Shown: positions 16,718-26,537 of the stretch, one piece after another
Layout of the letters: each line of letters begins with the position of its first letter
How positions within the stretch are numbered: position 1 is the stretch's first letter
Translations under genes and position numbers: made by a program
Notes under the pieces: model-generated
The model's input: only the letters and a program-made list of their open reading frames with translations
Database searches by the model: none
What the model was told of the DNA's origin: nothing
From: Duncaniella muris
GTDB lineage: Bacteria; Bacteroidota; Bacteroidia; Bacteroidales; Muribaculaceae
NCBI RefSeq assembly: GCF_003024805.1
Contig: NZ_PUEC01000021.1
Coordinates: forward strand, 1 to 64,000
Direction: 5' to 3'
DNA: 64,000 nt

Positions 16718-19306
16718 TCAGTTCCTGAATATGATGTCGGAGCCGTCATGGTCGATTATGATCGGATGTTCGCGGTCTACTTTCTGGGCCAGGATGTCTT
16801 TCGAGAGCTGGTTGAGCACCAGACGGTGGATCACTCGCTTGACCGGACGGGCTCCGAATTCCGGATCGTAGCCCTCTTCGGCGAGAAATTTCAAGGCCTT
16901 CGGTGTGACTTCGAGCGTGATGCCGTTTTTGGCGAGCATTCGCTGGATCGACTTGATCTGCAGGCCTACGATTTCTTCGATTTCCTTCTCGTTGAGCGGC
17001 GTGAACATTATGATCTCGTCGATGCGGTTGAGGAATTCCGGACGGATGGTCTGCTTGAGAAGTTCGATCACTTCGCCTTTGGTCTTATCGATGACTTCGC
17101 TTCGGTTTTCGGGAGTCATTTTTGCGAAGTTGTCGCGGATGAGAGGCGAGCCCATGTTGGAGGTCATGATGATGATGGTGTTCTTGAAGTTGACCATGCG
17201 GCCTTTGTTGTCGGTCAGACGGCCGTCATCAAGTACCTGCAGCAGGATGTTGAACACATCGGGGTGGGCTTTCTCGATTTCGTCGAACAGAACCACGGAG
17301 TAGGGCTTGCGCCTTACGGCTTCGGTCAGCTGTCCGCCTTCGTCGTAGCCTACATATCCCGGAGGTGCTCCGACGAGTCGGCTGACGGAGTGTTTCTCCT
17401 GATATTCGCTCATGTCGATTCGGGTCATCATGTTTTCATCGTCAAACAGATATTCGGCGAGGGCTTTTGCCAGTTCTGTCTTGCCGACACCGGTGGTGCC
17501 GAGGAAGATGAACGAACCGATGGGGCGACGTGGATCGTTGAGGCCTGCGCGTGAGCGGCGTACAGCGTCGGCTATGGCTGCGATAGCGTCGTTCTGCCCG
17601 ACAACCCGGTTGTGGAGTTCGGCTTCGAGATGGAGGAGTTTTTCTTTTTCGCTCTGCACCATCTTGTTGACAGGAATTCCTGTCCATCGGGAAACCACAT
17701 CGGCTATGTCTTCCGAGTCAACCTCTTCTTTGATGAAGGCTTTTTCGCCCTGCATCATTTTCAGCTGTTCCTGAATGGCGGCGTTTTCCTGTTCTTTCTG
17801 CTGTACTTTCGAGTAGCGGATTTCTGCCACTTTGGCATAGTCGCCCTCGCGTTCGGCGCGTTCTGCGTCGAAGTTGAGCTGTTCGATGTCTATCTTGTTC
17901 TGCTGGATCTTGTTGATCAGGTCTTTCTCGGCCTTCCATTTGGCTGTGAATTCTTTTTCCTGATCGCGCAGATCGGCGAGTGATTTTTCAATCTCTTTGA
18001 CTTTTTCTTTGTCACCCTCGCGCTTGATGGCCTCGCGCTCGATCTCTTTCTGGGCAATCAGACGGGTGATTTCGTCAAGAGCCTGCGGCACGGAGTCGAT
18101 CTCAAGACGCAGCTTGGAGGCGGCCTCGTCCACCAGGTCGATGGCTTTGTCGGGGAGGAAACGGTCGGTTATATAGCGTTCCGACAGGGTTACGGCGGCT
18201 ATGATCGCCTCGTCGCGGATGCGGACTTTGTGGTGGTTTTCGTAGCGCTCTTTGAGGCCGCGGAGAATCGCTATGGCGGCGGCCTCGTCAGGTTCGTTGA
18301 CCATCACTTTCTGGAAACGGCGTTCGAGGGCTTTGTCTTTTTCGAAATATTTCTGATATTCGTCAAGGGTCGTGGCTCCGATTGAGCGGAGTTCGCCACG
18401 GGCAAGTGCAGGCTTCAGAATGTTGGCCGCATCCATCGCGCCTTCACCTTTGCCTGCTCCGACGAGGGTGTGGATCTCGTCAATGAAGAGTATGATCTCG
18501 CCGTCGGCTCCGGTGACTTCGTTGACAATGGCTTTGAGGCGCTCTTCGAATTCGCCTTTGTATTTTGCGCCTGCCACGAGGGCTCCCATGTCAAGGGAGT
18601 AGATCTGCTTGGTGCGCAGATTTTCCGGAACGTCGCCGCGGACTATGCGCTGGGCGAGGCCTTCGGCAATGGCAGTCTTACCGGTGCCTGGTTCGCCGAT
18701 GAGCATGGGGTTGTTTTTGGTTCGGCGCGAGAGGATCTGAAGCACACGGCGGATTTCATCGTCGCGGCCTATCACCGGATCGAGCTTGCCTTCACGGGCG
18801 CGCTCATTCAGGTTGATGGCATATTTCGAGAGGGCCTGATATGTGTCTTCGGCACTTTGGTCAGTAGCTTTTTTGCCTTTGCGGAGTTCTGCGATAGCCG
18901 ATTCGAGTTCCCGTTGGCTCAATCCGGCGTCTTTGAGAATGGTCGATGCCGGAGAGTTGACCGAGAAGATGGCTAAAAGCAAAGCTTCGAGGGTGACATA
19001 TTCGTCACCTTGCTTTTTTGCTAAGTCAAGTGCTTTCTGCAGGACGTCATTTGAACTGCGGCTGAGATAAGGTTCGCCTCCCGACACTTTCGGTTCGGCT
19101 GCAATCTTGCTGTCAACTTGTCGCATCAAAGTGGCAGTGTTGGCTCCGACTTTGGAAAAGATGAAGTTGATGAGCGATTCGCCTTCAGTCATGACTCCTT
19201 TGAGAAGATGCACGGGTTCGATGGCCTGATTACCTGCTCCGCGGGTAATTTCGATAGCCTTCTGAATGGCTTCCTGTGATTTGATAGTGAAATTGTTGAA
19301 GTTCAT
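16718..19306 (-). CDS. clpB: ATP-dependent chaperone ClpB
   Basis: ClpB is a hexameric disaggregase that works with DnaK to rescue aggregated proteins after heat stress. The 862 residues are full length: an N-domain with two Clp_N repeats (1-150), AAA+ domain 1 with GEPGTGKTA near 205 and [10 protein letters not shown] near 280, a coiled-coil middle domain (about 410-530) that distinguishes ClpB from ClpA/C, AAA+ domain 2 with [16 protein letters not shown] near 607 and [12 protein letters not shown] near 678, and the ClpB D2-small domain. It is monocistronic. I did not find a clear -7 box or a heat-shock element upstream. Confidence 0.97.
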   Translation of the reverse strand: MNFNNFTIKSQEAIQKAIEITRGAGNQAIEPVHLLKGVMTEGESLINFIFSKVGANTATLMRQVDSKIAAEPKVSGGEPYLSRSSNDVLQKALDLAKKQGDEYVTLEALLLAIFSVNSPASTILKDAGLSQRELESAIAELRKGKKATDQSAEDTYQALSKYAINLNERAREGKLDPVIGRDDEIRRVLQILSRRTKNNPMLIGEPGTGKTAIAEGLAQRIVRGDVPENLRTKQIYSLDMGALVAGAKYKGEFEERLKAIVNEVTGADGEIILFIDEIHTLVGAGKGEGAMDAANILKPALARGELRSIGATTLDEYQKYFEKDKALERRFQKVMVNEPDEAAAIAILRGLKERYENHHKVRIRDEAIIAAVTLSERYITDRFLPDKAIDLVDEAASKLRLEIDSVPQALDEITRLIAQKEIEREAIKREGDKEKVKEIEKSLADLRDQEKEFTAKWKAEKDLINKIQQNKIDIEQLNFDAERAEREGDYAKVAEIRYSKVQQKEQENAAIQEQLKMMQGEKAFIKEEVDSEDIADVVSRWTGIPVNKMVQSEKEKLLHLEAELHNRVVGQNDAIAAIADAVRRSRAGLNDPRRPIGSFIFLGTTGVGKTELAKALAEYLFDDENMMTRIDMSEYQEKHSVSRLVGAPPGYVGYDEGGQLTEAVRRKPYSVVLFDEIEKAHPDVFNILLQVLDDGRLTDNKGRMVNFKNTIIIMTSNMGSPLIRDNFAKMTPENRSEVIDKTKGEVIELLKQTIRPEFLNRIDEIIMFTPLNEKEIEEIVGLQIKSIQRMLAKNGITLEVTPKALKFLAEEGYDPEFGARPVKRVIHRLVLNQLSKDILAQKVDREHPIIIDHDGSDIIFRN

Positions 19307-19458
19307 GAGCTATGTTGAAGTAGTGAGTTTTGTCTGTTATGATGGCCGCAGAGGGGCCTGGGCCTTGGCCGGTGCGTTGTTTGGCCGGCTACTATAATAG
19401 TTTAACAAAAATCATGCCGATTGGTTGAGTTGTCAGTCAGGATTGAGGCAAAAAACGA

Positions 19459-19494
19459 GCCGCCGTCTTTACCGCAACAGGTAAAGACGGCGGC
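19459..19494 (-). terminator. terminator of the Ton operon
   Basis: GCCGCCGTCTTTACC (19459-19473) and GGTAAAGACGGCGGC (19480-19494) form a perfect 15-bp stem with a 6-base loop. On the minus strand it follows the tonB stop by about 30 bases, with TCGTTTTTTGCC after it. Confidence 0.9.
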
Positions 19495-19525
19495 TGCCGT
19501 TAGTCTGATGAGAATCGAGTCAGGA

Positions 19526-20383
19526 TCAGATACCCTGGAGTTTGAATGTCACGGGGAGGGTGTACCATACGTTCACCGCGTGACCGTTCATCTTGCCGGG
19601 GACGAATGCGGGAAGTGACTTCACCACGCGCACAGCTTCCTTGTCAAGATCGGGGTCCTTAGAGCGGAGCACCTTCACTTCACCGACCTTACCGGTCTTG
19701 GTGACGACGAACTGTACGACTACGCGTCCCTGAATGTTGTTCTCCTGAGCCATGGCCGGGTAGCGGATGTGCTCGCTCACCCATTTGAGGAGTGCGGCAT
19801 CGCCACCGGGGAACTGGGGTTTCTGTTCAACCACGGTGAATACCTGGTTGTCATCCACGGGTTCGGGTTTCTTTTCTTCAACGATTACTTCTTCTTTGTG
19901 TTCGCGAACCACATTGAGGTCATCGGTACCCTTGTCAAAGTCAGTGGTACCCACGGCAGTGTCAGTGTCCTTGAGTTCGTCCTGAGATTTGATTTCCTCT
20001 ACTACTTCTTCGTCTTTTGTGATCTGAAGTTCGGTTGCCTTTACGGTGTTGAGGATTTCTTCAGGAAGAGCTTCGGGCTTCTGCTCCTCTACGCGCTGCA
20101 TTTCTTCTTCTTCGGGCTCTTCTTCCTGCTGGTCATCGGCTGTGTAGTCGATCATGGCCTGTTCGATCTGGTCTTCAGGGCGTTCTTCAGCTTTCTGAAG
20201 CACGGTATTTGCGAGGAGACCGAGGAGGCCGACCAGGAGGAGCACGATAAGAATAACGAGCATCGCGCGGTTGTGGCGTCCGGCAGAAGCCTTGCGGAGC
20301 TCATAGGCTCCGAAGTCTTTGTTCTTGCCTTCGAAAATTATGTCAATCCATTCTTTTGATGAAAGATCTACGTCTTTTGCCAT
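19526..20383 (-). CDS. tonB: TonB energy-transducing protein
   Basis: TonB links the ExbB/ExbD proton motor to outer-membrane TonB-dependent transporters such as the SusC in this window. The 285 residues begin with the Bacteroidetes-type cytoplasmic segment (EWIDIIFEGKNKDFGAYELR), then one membrane helix (AMLVILIVLLLVGLLGLLAN, about 40-59), a periplasmic linker rich in Glu and Lys rather than Pro (70-195), and a TonB C-terminal domain with FPGGDAALLKWVSEHIRYP and GRVVVQFVVTKTGKV (about 200-285). It is the last gene of the operon. Confidence 0.93.
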   Translation of the reverse strand: MAKDVDLSSKEWIDIIFEGKNKDFGAYELRKASAGRHNRAMLVILIVLLLVGLLGLLANTVLQKAEERPEDQIEQAMIDYTADDQQEEEPEEEEMQRVEEQKPEALPEEILNTVKATELQITKDEEVVEEIKSQDELKDTDTAVGTTDFDKGTDDLNVVREHKEEVIVEEKKPEPVDDNQVFTVVEQKPQFPGGDAALLKWVSEHIRYPAMAQENNIQGRVVVQFVVTKTGKVGEVKVLRSKDPDLDKEAVRVVKSLPAFVPGKMNGHAVNVWYTLPVTFKLQGI

Positions 20384-20433
20384 AGTTTCAATAGAAATTT
20401 TTCAGGGTTAATTATATATCTGTCATCAAAAGA

Positions 20434-21180
20434 TTACTTCTTCGGGTTCTTCTTGAGGAAGTCAAGAATGAGCGCTGAGTCTACCTGGTTGATGTTGTCA
20501 ATCTGGTAGCGGGAAATCTGGTTGATCTGCATTTCGTCGAGAGCGCTGATCAGGCTTTCCCATGAAGCTTCAGGAGTGGCCTTGATGATAACCACCGGAC
20601 GGGTAAGAGTAGAGTCGTTACGGATTTCGCGGGCACGAGCCTGATAGATAGAGTCGTTGACTGCTGAAATCGGAGAGAACTCTTTGGCGCGCCAGCGAGC
20701 TTTCTCTTTTTCGATTTTACTCAGAACCTGGAGGTTACGATCGTGGAGGATCTTGCGGATGCCTTGCTGGAGTTTTCCGTCGTTGCCGAGAAATTTTTCA
20801 GCTTTGAGCTTGTTGTTGTCAATAAGACCGTCGCCGTTAGTGTCAGCGATTTCAGGCATGCCTTCGTAGTAGTAAACCACGTTCATGGGGCGGCCTGCAT
20901 CGTCTTTCTTGACTTCGCCGTTGGCATTGCGTTCAGTAGTCAGGATGAGGGTGATAGCCTCTGATTCCTTTGCTTTGTTCATCTGCTGTTCCTCAACTTT
21001 CTCATTCGAGGGGAGTGAGATGGTGAGGGTCTGAGATTTGATCATTGTGGTACAAAGCATGAAGAATGTAATCAGAAGCATGTTCATGTCCACCATGGGG
21101 GTGAAGTCCACGTGGATAGACATCTTTTTCTGGGCGCCTTTTTTCTTCTTGCCGCCGTCTGATTGTTCTATTTGTGCCAT
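20434..21180 (-). CDS. exbD: ExbD/TolR-family proton-channel protein (second copy)
   Basis: ExbD forms part of the proton-driven motor with ExbB. The 248 residues start with a Lys-rich cytoplasmic segment, then one membrane helix holding the essential Asp (VDFTPMVDMNMLLITFFML, about 24-42). The periplasmic part is longer than in proteobacterial ExbD (about 140 aa) and carries a DTNGDGLIDNN segment that looks like a calcium-binding loop. The C-terminal core (VVIIKATPEASWESLISALD) is typical. It follows another exbD by 5 bases, so the operon holds two non-identical ExbD proteins. Confidence 0.9.
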   Translation of the reverse strand: MAQIEQSDGGKKKKGAQKKMSIHVDFTPMVDMNMLLITFFMLCTTMIKSQTLTISLPSNEKVEEQQMNKAKESEAITLILTTERNANGEVKKDDAGRPMNVVYYYEGMPEIADTNGDGLIDNNKLKAEKFLGNDGKLQQGIRKILHDRNLQVLSKIEKEKARWRAKEFSPISAVNDSIYQARAREIRNDSTLTRPVVIIKATPEASWESLISALDEMQINQISRYQIDNINQVDSALILDFLKKNPKK

Positions 21181-21185
21181 AATGA

Positions 21186-21902
21186 TTAGTCTTGCTCAGT
21201 TTTTAACGCAGTCTGGATGCTGAAGCGGTTCATCTTGAGTGTCTGCAGGTTATCGAGTACGTCGTGAACGATGTCATAAGAGGTGTCTTTATCGGCCTTG
21301 ACGGCGATACCTTCACCTTTTTTCATGGCTTTCACGAGGTTTTCGTTGCCTGAGTTGTAGATGGCGCGCATCCATATCTGGAACTCATTGAGGTGTTCCA
21401 TGTCCTTGTTGTCATTGATAGGAATTCCGACACCTTTCTGAGTCATGTCAGTGATGAATTTGTCCTGATCAGTCTGAGACATTGAAAGGAACTGGGGGAG
21501 TACCTGGAAAGGAACACCGAACATATTGATTTTAGAGAATGCTTCGCGCTGTGCCACACTGAGCTGCACCTGATTGCTGGGGTGCTGCTTGTTGTAGAGC
21601 GTTACTGCTTCATCAAGAATCGTCTTGCGGAGAGCCTCAGATCCCCATGTGTCTTTGGTTTCGGCGTCAGCGTCACCGGCAATGGAGATGAAGATTTTCC
21701 CCTCAGGGCTCACGAGTATCGACGCCAGGTTGGCGGTCGGTACCTTCTGCTCTGATACAGAGGAGGGGGTCAGCACTGTGACCGGCTCCTTCTGAAGGAA
21801 GGTAGATGTCAACATGAAGAAAGTAAGCAAGAGCACAGTCACGTCACTCATCGCGGTCATGTCGATGAGGGTGCTTTTTCTCTTCATTTTTACTTTTCCC
21901 AT
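21186..21902 (-). CDS. exbD: ExbD/TolR-family proton-channel protein (first copy)
   Basis: The 238 residues begin with KRKSTLIDMTAMSDVTVLLL, where the membrane helix carries the conserved Asp, followed by FFMLTSTFLQKEP. The periplasmic domain ends with a cluster typical of the family (GIAVKADKDTSYDIVHDVLD and LKMNRFSIQTAL). It lies between exbB (74 bases upstream) and the second exbD (5 bases downstream). The two copies share layout but little sequence, so they probably form a hetero-oligomeric rotor partner, as in other Bacteroidetes operons with paired ExbD proteins. Confidence 0.9.
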   Translation of the reverse strand: MGKVKMKRKSTLIDMTAMSDVTVLLLTFFMLTSTFLQKEPVTVLTPSSVSEQKVPTANLASILVSPEGKIFISIAGDADAETKDTWGSEALRKTILDEAVTLYNKQHPSNQVQLSVAQREAFSKINMFGVPFQVLPQFLSMSQTDQDKFITDMTQKGVGIPINDNKDMEHLNEFQIWMRAIYNSGNENLVKAMKKGEGIAVKADKDTSYDIVHDVLDNLQTLKMNRFSIQTALKTEQD

Positions 21903-21976
21903 ATTACGATTATCTAATTGTTATAGGTTAATTTGAATTGGATTAAACCTTGGTTAGTTGAATCTGTAATTAGGGA

Positions 21977-22801
21977 TTAGTGTGTAGCTGTGAATGTCTG
22001 CACGATAGAGTAACCGATCTCGTCGATAGCGTAGGTCAGGTTGTCGATCTTGTTGGTGTAGAAGTTGTAAGAGATTACAGCGAATGCACCGGTTGCGATA
22101 CCGAAGGCGGTGTTGATAAGTGCCTCAGAGATACCGGTTGAAAGTTCGGTTGAGTCAGGAGCACCGGATGCTGCGAGAGCCTGGAATGATTTGATCATAC
22201 CCATCACAGTACCGAGAAGACCGACGAGAGTACCGAGGGTGGTGAGGGTAGCGACGATCGGGAGGTTCTGCTGAAGAGCGGGCATTTCAAGAGCGGTAGC
22301 TTCTTCTACAGTCTTCTGAAGGTTGGCGATCTTCTGTTCTTTGGTGAGGATGGTGTTCTTGTCCATTTCTTCGTAGCTTACGAGAGCTGCGGCAACAACA
22401 GCGGCAACTGAACCCTTCTGGTTCTTGCAGAGGTTCTTGGCACCCTGGATGTCATTGGCGGCGAGGCATTTCTTAACGCCGGCAACGAACTTCTGGATAG
22501 AGCCTTTGCCCTTTGCAGAAGAGATGGCGATCCAACGTTCAACAGAGAGAACGATTACAGTGAGGAAGAGGGTCTGGAGGATAGGCACGATGAAACCGCC
22601 CTTATAGATGGTGCCCCAGAGGTCGATGGGGTGGCCTTCTTCAAAGTGAGATTCGTGACCGAACCAGAAGATGAAAAGACATACTGCTACTACGAAGCAG
22701 GCGAGAATAACCAGGAAGGCATTCTTGATTCCGGCTACGTTGCTGCCGGAGTTGTTCTTGGCATTGGCCTTTGCGGGCTGGGTGGGCTTTTGAGCTTCCA
22801 T
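21977..22801 (-). CDS. exbB: ExbB/TolQ/MotA-family proton-channel protein
   Basis: ExbB is the multi-helix subunit of the proton motor. The 274 residues hold an N-terminal helix (AFLVILACFVVAVCLFIFWFG, about 28-48), a second helix (GGFIVPILQTLFLTVIVLSV, about 68-87) with WRI-like RWIAI, a cytoplasmic loop, and the paired channel helices (LPIVATLTTLGTLVGLLGTV, about 184-203, and STGISEALINTAFGIATGAF, about 221-240). It heads the operon exbB-exbD-exbD-tonB and has a strong promoter at 22952-22983. Confidence 0.94.
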   Translation of the reverse strand: MEAQKPTQPAKANAKNNSGSNVAGIKNAFLVILACFVVAVCLFIFWFGHESHFEEGHPIDLWGTIYKGGFIVPILQTLFLTVIVLSVERWIAISSAKGKGSIQKFVAGVKKCLAANDIQGAKNLCKNQKGSVAAVVAAALVSYEEMDKNTILTKEQKIANLQKTVEEATALEMPALQQNLPIVATLTTLGTLVGLLGTVMGMIKSFQALAASGAPDSTELSTGISEALINTAFGIATGAFAVISYNFYTNKIDNLTYAIDEIGYSIVQTFTATH

Positions 22802-22951
22802 AATTTGTAATTACTAAAATTTTAAGTTTATTGGTTTATTGGTTATTAGTTTTGATGATTGAATAGGTTCAGAGATAGTAGAGGCTATATCGGACCTTGG
22901 TTATGGCTTCGAATTTAAGGCTCTGTCAATGGTGTTTTGTAAACGATATTG

Positions 22952-22983
22952 CAAAATTATAAGGAAATTTCGGTGTTTGCAAA
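22952..22983 (-). promoter_or_regulatory. promoter of the exbB-tonB operon
   Basis: On the minus strand TTTG (22980-22983), a 20-base spacer, and TAATTTTG (22952-22959). This is a near-perfect Bacteroidetes promoter giving a leader of about 140 bases. Confidence 0.8.
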
Positions 22984-23110
22984 CGTTTTGCTTCTTTTTT
23001 TCAGTGCGGTGCGCTTAAAATGTAAAGGAAAGTTGAGCCGGGATTTCGCTTTTTAATTATTTGTGATTATTTTACTTAAACATGATTAAGAAATATCCAA
23101 ATCTATTTAC
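22984..23110. other. middle of the exbB/nqrA divergent spacer
   Basis: The 360-base divergent spacer (22802-23161) holds the exbB promoter, the nqrA -7 box and this AT-rich middle. I see no gene, repeat or recognisable RNA here. Confidence 0.4.
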
Positions 23111-23118
23111 TATCTTTG
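23111..23118 (+). promoter_or_regulatory. -7 box for the nqr operon
   Basis: TATCTTTG followed by TG matches TAnnTTTG. No clear TTTG is seen 20 bases upstream. The predicted start is near 23125, about 37 bases before the nqrA ATG. Confidence 0.5.
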
Positions 23119-23161
23119 TGCCTTACAATTTCTAATAAAGGTATAATTTATATTTCTAAGG

Positions 23162-24505
23162 ATGAGAAGGACTGTCAGCCTAACTAAAGGCTTAAACCTT
23201 AATCTTGAAGGTGGCTTGACCTCTAAGGAGTCCGTCGGAAAGGCCTGTGTGGGCCGTGTGGCCGTAGTGCCTGACGATTTTCCGGGATTTGTGCCTAAAC
23301 TTGACGTCAAGGAAGGCGATAAGGTCAGCATCGGTTCGCCTCTGCTTCACGACAAAAATGATCCGTCGGTCAGACTTGTGGCTCCTGCCGCAGGTGTGGT
23401 TGAGGCTGTCGTGCGTGGAGCGCGCCGTAAGATCGAACGAGTGGTAATTGCCGTGGATGCGGCTGAGTGTCAGGCCGAGACCCGCGAGCCTTTTGCCGGT
23501 GCCGATGCCGACACCGTGCGCCGGGCTCTTGCCGAAAGCGGCCTGTGGGCCATGATGCGCCAGCGCCCGTTTGATGTTGTGCCTAATTCGGCAGTGAAGC
23601 CGAAGGCGATAATGGTGACCGCAATGGACACTGCTCCGCTGGCTCTTTCGCTTGAAGAGTCGGTCAAAGGAAAGACGGCCGAGCTGAAGGCCGGTATTGA
23701 CGTGCTGCGGACTCTCTGCAGCGGCCCTATATATATAGGTGTGGAAAAAGGATCTTCGCTGCCTGATTCCGATGGGGTGGAGATGGTGGAATTCCCGCGT
23801 CTGCATCCGGCCGGAAATGCCGGAGTGCAGATTGCCAACATTGATCCGGTCAACAAGGGCGAGGTTGTGCTGACTCTCGATATTGTGACGCTTGTCCGGA
23901 TCGGGTCGCTTGCGCTGACAGGGAAGCCTGACTGGACTGTCGAAGTGGCTGTGACCGGAAGCGAGGTTGAGCGTCCGCATGTAGTGACAGCAGTTGCCGG
24001 TGCCGGGATGGATGCTCTTGTCGGCGGCAATGTCAAGGTTGACGGGCGGCATCACCGTGTGATTTCCGGAAATGTACTGACCGGAGTGCCGGTAGGCGAG
24101 GACGGTTTTCTGCGTTATCCCTACCGTCAGGTTACGGTTATTCCCGAAGGTGATGATGCCGACGAGTTCATGGGCTGGGCTTCGATGAGCCCGTCGAAGA
24201 TGAGTGTAAGCCCGTCGTTCATCGGCCGTTTCCTCAGGCGTAAATTTTCGCCCGACGCACGTCTCAACGGCGGACGCCGCGCCATGATCATGTCAGGAGA
24301 ATATGACAAGGTATTCCCTATGGATATCCTTCCGGAATATCTGGTCAAAGCTATTCTCGCGAAAGATATCGACCGCATGGAGGCTCTGGGCATCTATGAG
24401 GTGGCTCCGGAAGATTTCGCTCTTGCCGAATATGTCGATCCGTCGAAGCTGGAACTTCAGAAAATTGTCCGCGAGGGTCTTGACTATCTCCGAAACGAAG
24501 TCTGA
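23162..24505 (+). CDS. nqrA: Na+-NQR subunit A
   Basis: NqrA is the cytoplasmic quinone-site subunit of Na+-translocating NADH:quinone reductase. The 447 residues show the N-terminal barrel-sandwich start KGLNLNLEGG, a lipoyl-like VKEGDKVSIGSPLLHDK at about 55-71, and the SLBB-like C-terminal part with SGNVLTGVP near 300. The C-terminus ends LEEQ-like with KIVREGLDYLRNEV. It opens a six-gene nqrABCDEF operon; nqrB follows after 29 bases. Confidence 0.95.
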   Translation: MRRTVSLTKGLNLNLEGGLTSKESVGKACVGRVAVVPDDFPGFVPKLDVKEGDKVSIGSPLLHDKNDPSVRLVAPAAGVVEAVVRGARRKIERVVIAVDAAECQAETREPFAGADADTVRRALAESGLWAMMRQRPFDVVPNSAVKPKAIMVTAMDTAPLALSLEESVKGKTAELKAGIDVLRTLCSGPIYIGVEKGSSLPDSDGVEMVEFPRLHPAGNAGVQIANIDPVNKGEVVLTLDIVTLVRIGSLALTGKPDWTVEVAVTGSEVERPHVVTAVAGAGMDALVGGNVKVDGRHHRVISGNVLTGVPVGEDGFLRYPYRQVTVIPEGDDADEFMGWASMSPSKMSVSPSFIGRFLRRKFSPDARLNGGRRAMIMSGEYDKVFPMDILPEYLVKAILAKDIDRMEALGIYEVAPEDFALAEYVDPSKLELQKIVREGLDYLRNEV

Positions 24506-24534
24506 CGATTGTTTTTAGATTCAACATTTCAACA

Positions 24535-25743
24535 ATGAAAGCGCTAAGAAATTATCTTAACAGGATCAAACCGAATTTCGAGCCTGATGGAAAGCTGCAT
24601 GCTTTCCGCAGTGTGTTCGACGGGTTTGAGACCTTTCTTTACACCCCGAACTCTACATCCACATCGGGAGTCAATATCCATGACAGCCTTGACTCCAAGC
24701 GAGTGATGATCATAGTGGTGCTCGCACTGATGCCCTGCCTGCTTTTCGGCATGTATAACACCGGCTATCAGAACTGGCTGGCAGCCGGCGCGGCATCGTT
24801 CCCGTTCTGGCAGATCATGGCCTATGGATTCCTTACAGTGCTCCCGCGCATTGTGGTGGCCTACGCAGTAGGTCTCGGCATTGAATTCGTGGTTGCCCAA
24901 TGGCGTCGCGAGGAGATCCAGGAAGGCTTCCTTGTAACCGGCATCCTTATCCCGCTGATATGCCCGATAGAGACTCCGCTGTGGATGCTTGCCGTGGCCA
25001 CGGCCTTCTCGGTTATCTTTGTCAAGGAGGTGTTTGGCGGCACAGGCTATAATATATTCAATGTGGCCCTCGTGACCCGCGCCGTCCTCTTCTTCGGCTA
25101 TCCGGCCCAGATGAGCGGCGACAAAGTGTTCGTGTCGACCAACTCTATCTGCGGTCTTGGCTATGACCTGCCAGATGCTTTTTCTGGAGCCACTCCTCTG
25201 GGACAGATCGCCTCGTTCAGCGGCGGCGACCTTGAGCTGCTCAACCTTCAGGGCAATGTGATCAGCTCCTGGGATGCTTTTCTCGGTCTGATCCCCGGAT
25301 CATTCGGCGAGACATCCACGCTGGCCATTCTTATCGGAGCTGTCATATTGCTTGCCACCGGCATCGCCTCCTGGCGTATCATGCTGAGCGTGGTGGCCGG
25401 CGGGTTGCTGATGGGATGGATTGCAAACGTATTCGCCACCCCGACTTATCCGGCTTCGTTCCTTTCGCCTGCCGACCAGCTTCTGTTCGGCGGTTTCGCC
25501 TTTGCGGCTGTCTTCATGGCCACAGATCCGGTGACCGCGGCCAGAACAAATGCCGGCAAGTATTTCTACGGGCTCCTTGTGGGCGTGATGGCCATAATCA
25601 TCCGTACCTACAACAACGGTTATCCCGAAGGCGCCATGTTGGCAGTGCTTCTGGCCAACGCTCTTGCGCCTCTGATTGACCATTGTGTGGTTCAGCTCAA
25701 CGTGGCCCGTCGCATGCGCCGTCTGCGCCAGAGCGCCGAATGA
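24535..25743 (+). CDS. nqrB: Na+-NQR subunit B
   Basis: NqrB is the large membrane subunit that binds covalent FMN and riboflavin and helps form the Na+ channel. The 402 residues begin with MKALRNYLNRIKPNF and FETFLYTP, typical of the family. About ten membrane helices follow. FSGATPLGQ at about 218-226 holds the Thr that carries FMN. Conserved ETPLWMLA and FMATDPVTAARTNAGK also match. It lies 29 bases after nqrA and 45 before nqrC. Confidence 0.96.
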   Translation: MKALRNYLNRIKPNFEPDGKLHAFRSVFDGFETFLYTPNSTSTSGVNIHDSLDSKRVMIIVVLALMPCLLFGMYNTGYQNWLAAGAASFPFWQIMAYGFLTVLPRIVVAYAVGLGIEFVVAQWRREEIQEGFLVTGILIPLICPIETPLWMLAVATAFSVIFVKEVFGGTGYNIFNVALVTRAVLFFGYPAQMSGDKVFVSTNSICGLGYDLPDAFSGATPLGQIASFSGGDLELLNLQGNVISSWDAFLGLIPGSFGETSTLAILIGAVILLATGIASWRIMLSVVAGGLLMGWIANVFATPTYPASFLSPADQLLFGGFAFAAVFMATDPVTAARTNAGKYFYGLLVGVMAIIIRTYNNGYPEGAMLAVLLANALAPLIDHCVVQLNVARRMRRLRQSAE

Positions 25744-25788
25744 GGCTCTGAAATTTTGCATTAACGTTCACTTCATCCATTAACAGCA

Positions 25789-26505
25789 ATGAACAAGCAA
25801 AGCAATACATACACCATTATATATATAATAGTACTTGTCATCGTCGTCGGGACGGCACTGGCGGCCACAGCGCTCGCACTGCGCCCGCGTCAGCAGGAGA
25901 ATGTCAACGCCGATAAAATGGCGCAGATTCTTGCGGCAGCCATGATCACGCCTGAAAAAGACAGGATTGTGGCCGACTTTGACCGTTATATCACATCGCA
26001 GTTTGTGGTCAACGAGCGCGGCGAGACTCTTGACAATGTCAAGGCTTTCGATGTTGATGTGGCCACGCAGGCAAAACTTGCCCCTGACCGCAGAGAACTC
26101 CCGGTCTATGTCTGCACCGTTTCCGAAGGAGTACAGAAATACATTCTTCCGGTCTACGGCGCCGGCCTCTGGGGCCCGATCTGGGGTTATGTGGCCTTCG
26201 ATTCCGACGGCTCAACAATCTATGGCGCCTATTTTGCCCATCAGGGAGAGACTCCGGGACTTGGAGCTGAAATCGAGAAACCGGCTTTCAGCAGCCAGTT
26301 CGCAGGCAAACAGGTGTTCAAAGACGGCCGTTTCCGTCCTATCGCCGTAGTCAAGGCCGGCCAGGCTCCGCTTGACGGCGAAGACTATGTCGACGGAATT
26401 TCCGGTGGCACGATCACTTCAAAAGGAGTCGGATCAATGCTCGACAACTGTCTGACCCCCTATAAGAAATTTCTTCAGAACCTTTCGCAGCAGACAGTCA
26501 GATGA
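25789..26505 (+). CDS. nqrC: Na+-NQR subunit C
   Basis: NqrC is a periplasmic FMN-binding subunit with one N-terminal helix (IIYIIVLVIVVGTALAATAL, about 10-29). The 238 residues include GLWGPIWGYVAFDSDG at about 126-141, QGETPGLGAEIEKPAF near 153-168, and DGISGGTITSKGV at about 203-215, where the Thr in SGGT-T is the covalent FMN site. The spacing to nqrD is 32 bases. Confidence 0.95.
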   Translation: MNKQSNTYTIIYIIVLVIVVGTALAATALALRPRQQENVNADKMAQILAAAMITPEKDRIVADFDRYITSQFVVNERGETLDNVKAFDVDVATQAKLAPDRRELPVYVCTVSEGVQKYILPVYGAGLWGPIWGYVAFDSDGSTIYGAYFAHQGETPGLGAEIEKPAFSSQFAGKQVFKDGRFRPIAVVKAGQAPLDGEDYVDGISGGTITSKGVGSMLDNCLTPYKKFLQNLSQQTVR

Positions 26506-26537
26506 GATCTGCCGCGATGAAAAAACTTCTATAAGTC

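Noticed and set aside
16703-17554. 283-residue open frame on the plus strand
   Set aside because: It lies antisense to clpB, whose motifs are unambiguous; the translation is a codon shadow with no recognisable domain.
19769-20359. 196-residue open frame antisense to tonB
   Set aside because: Phe- and Leu-rich shadow of the Glu/Lys-rich TonB linker.
23192-24055. 287-residue open frame antisense to nqrA
   Set aside because: His- and Arg-rich shadow of nqrA; no start signals.
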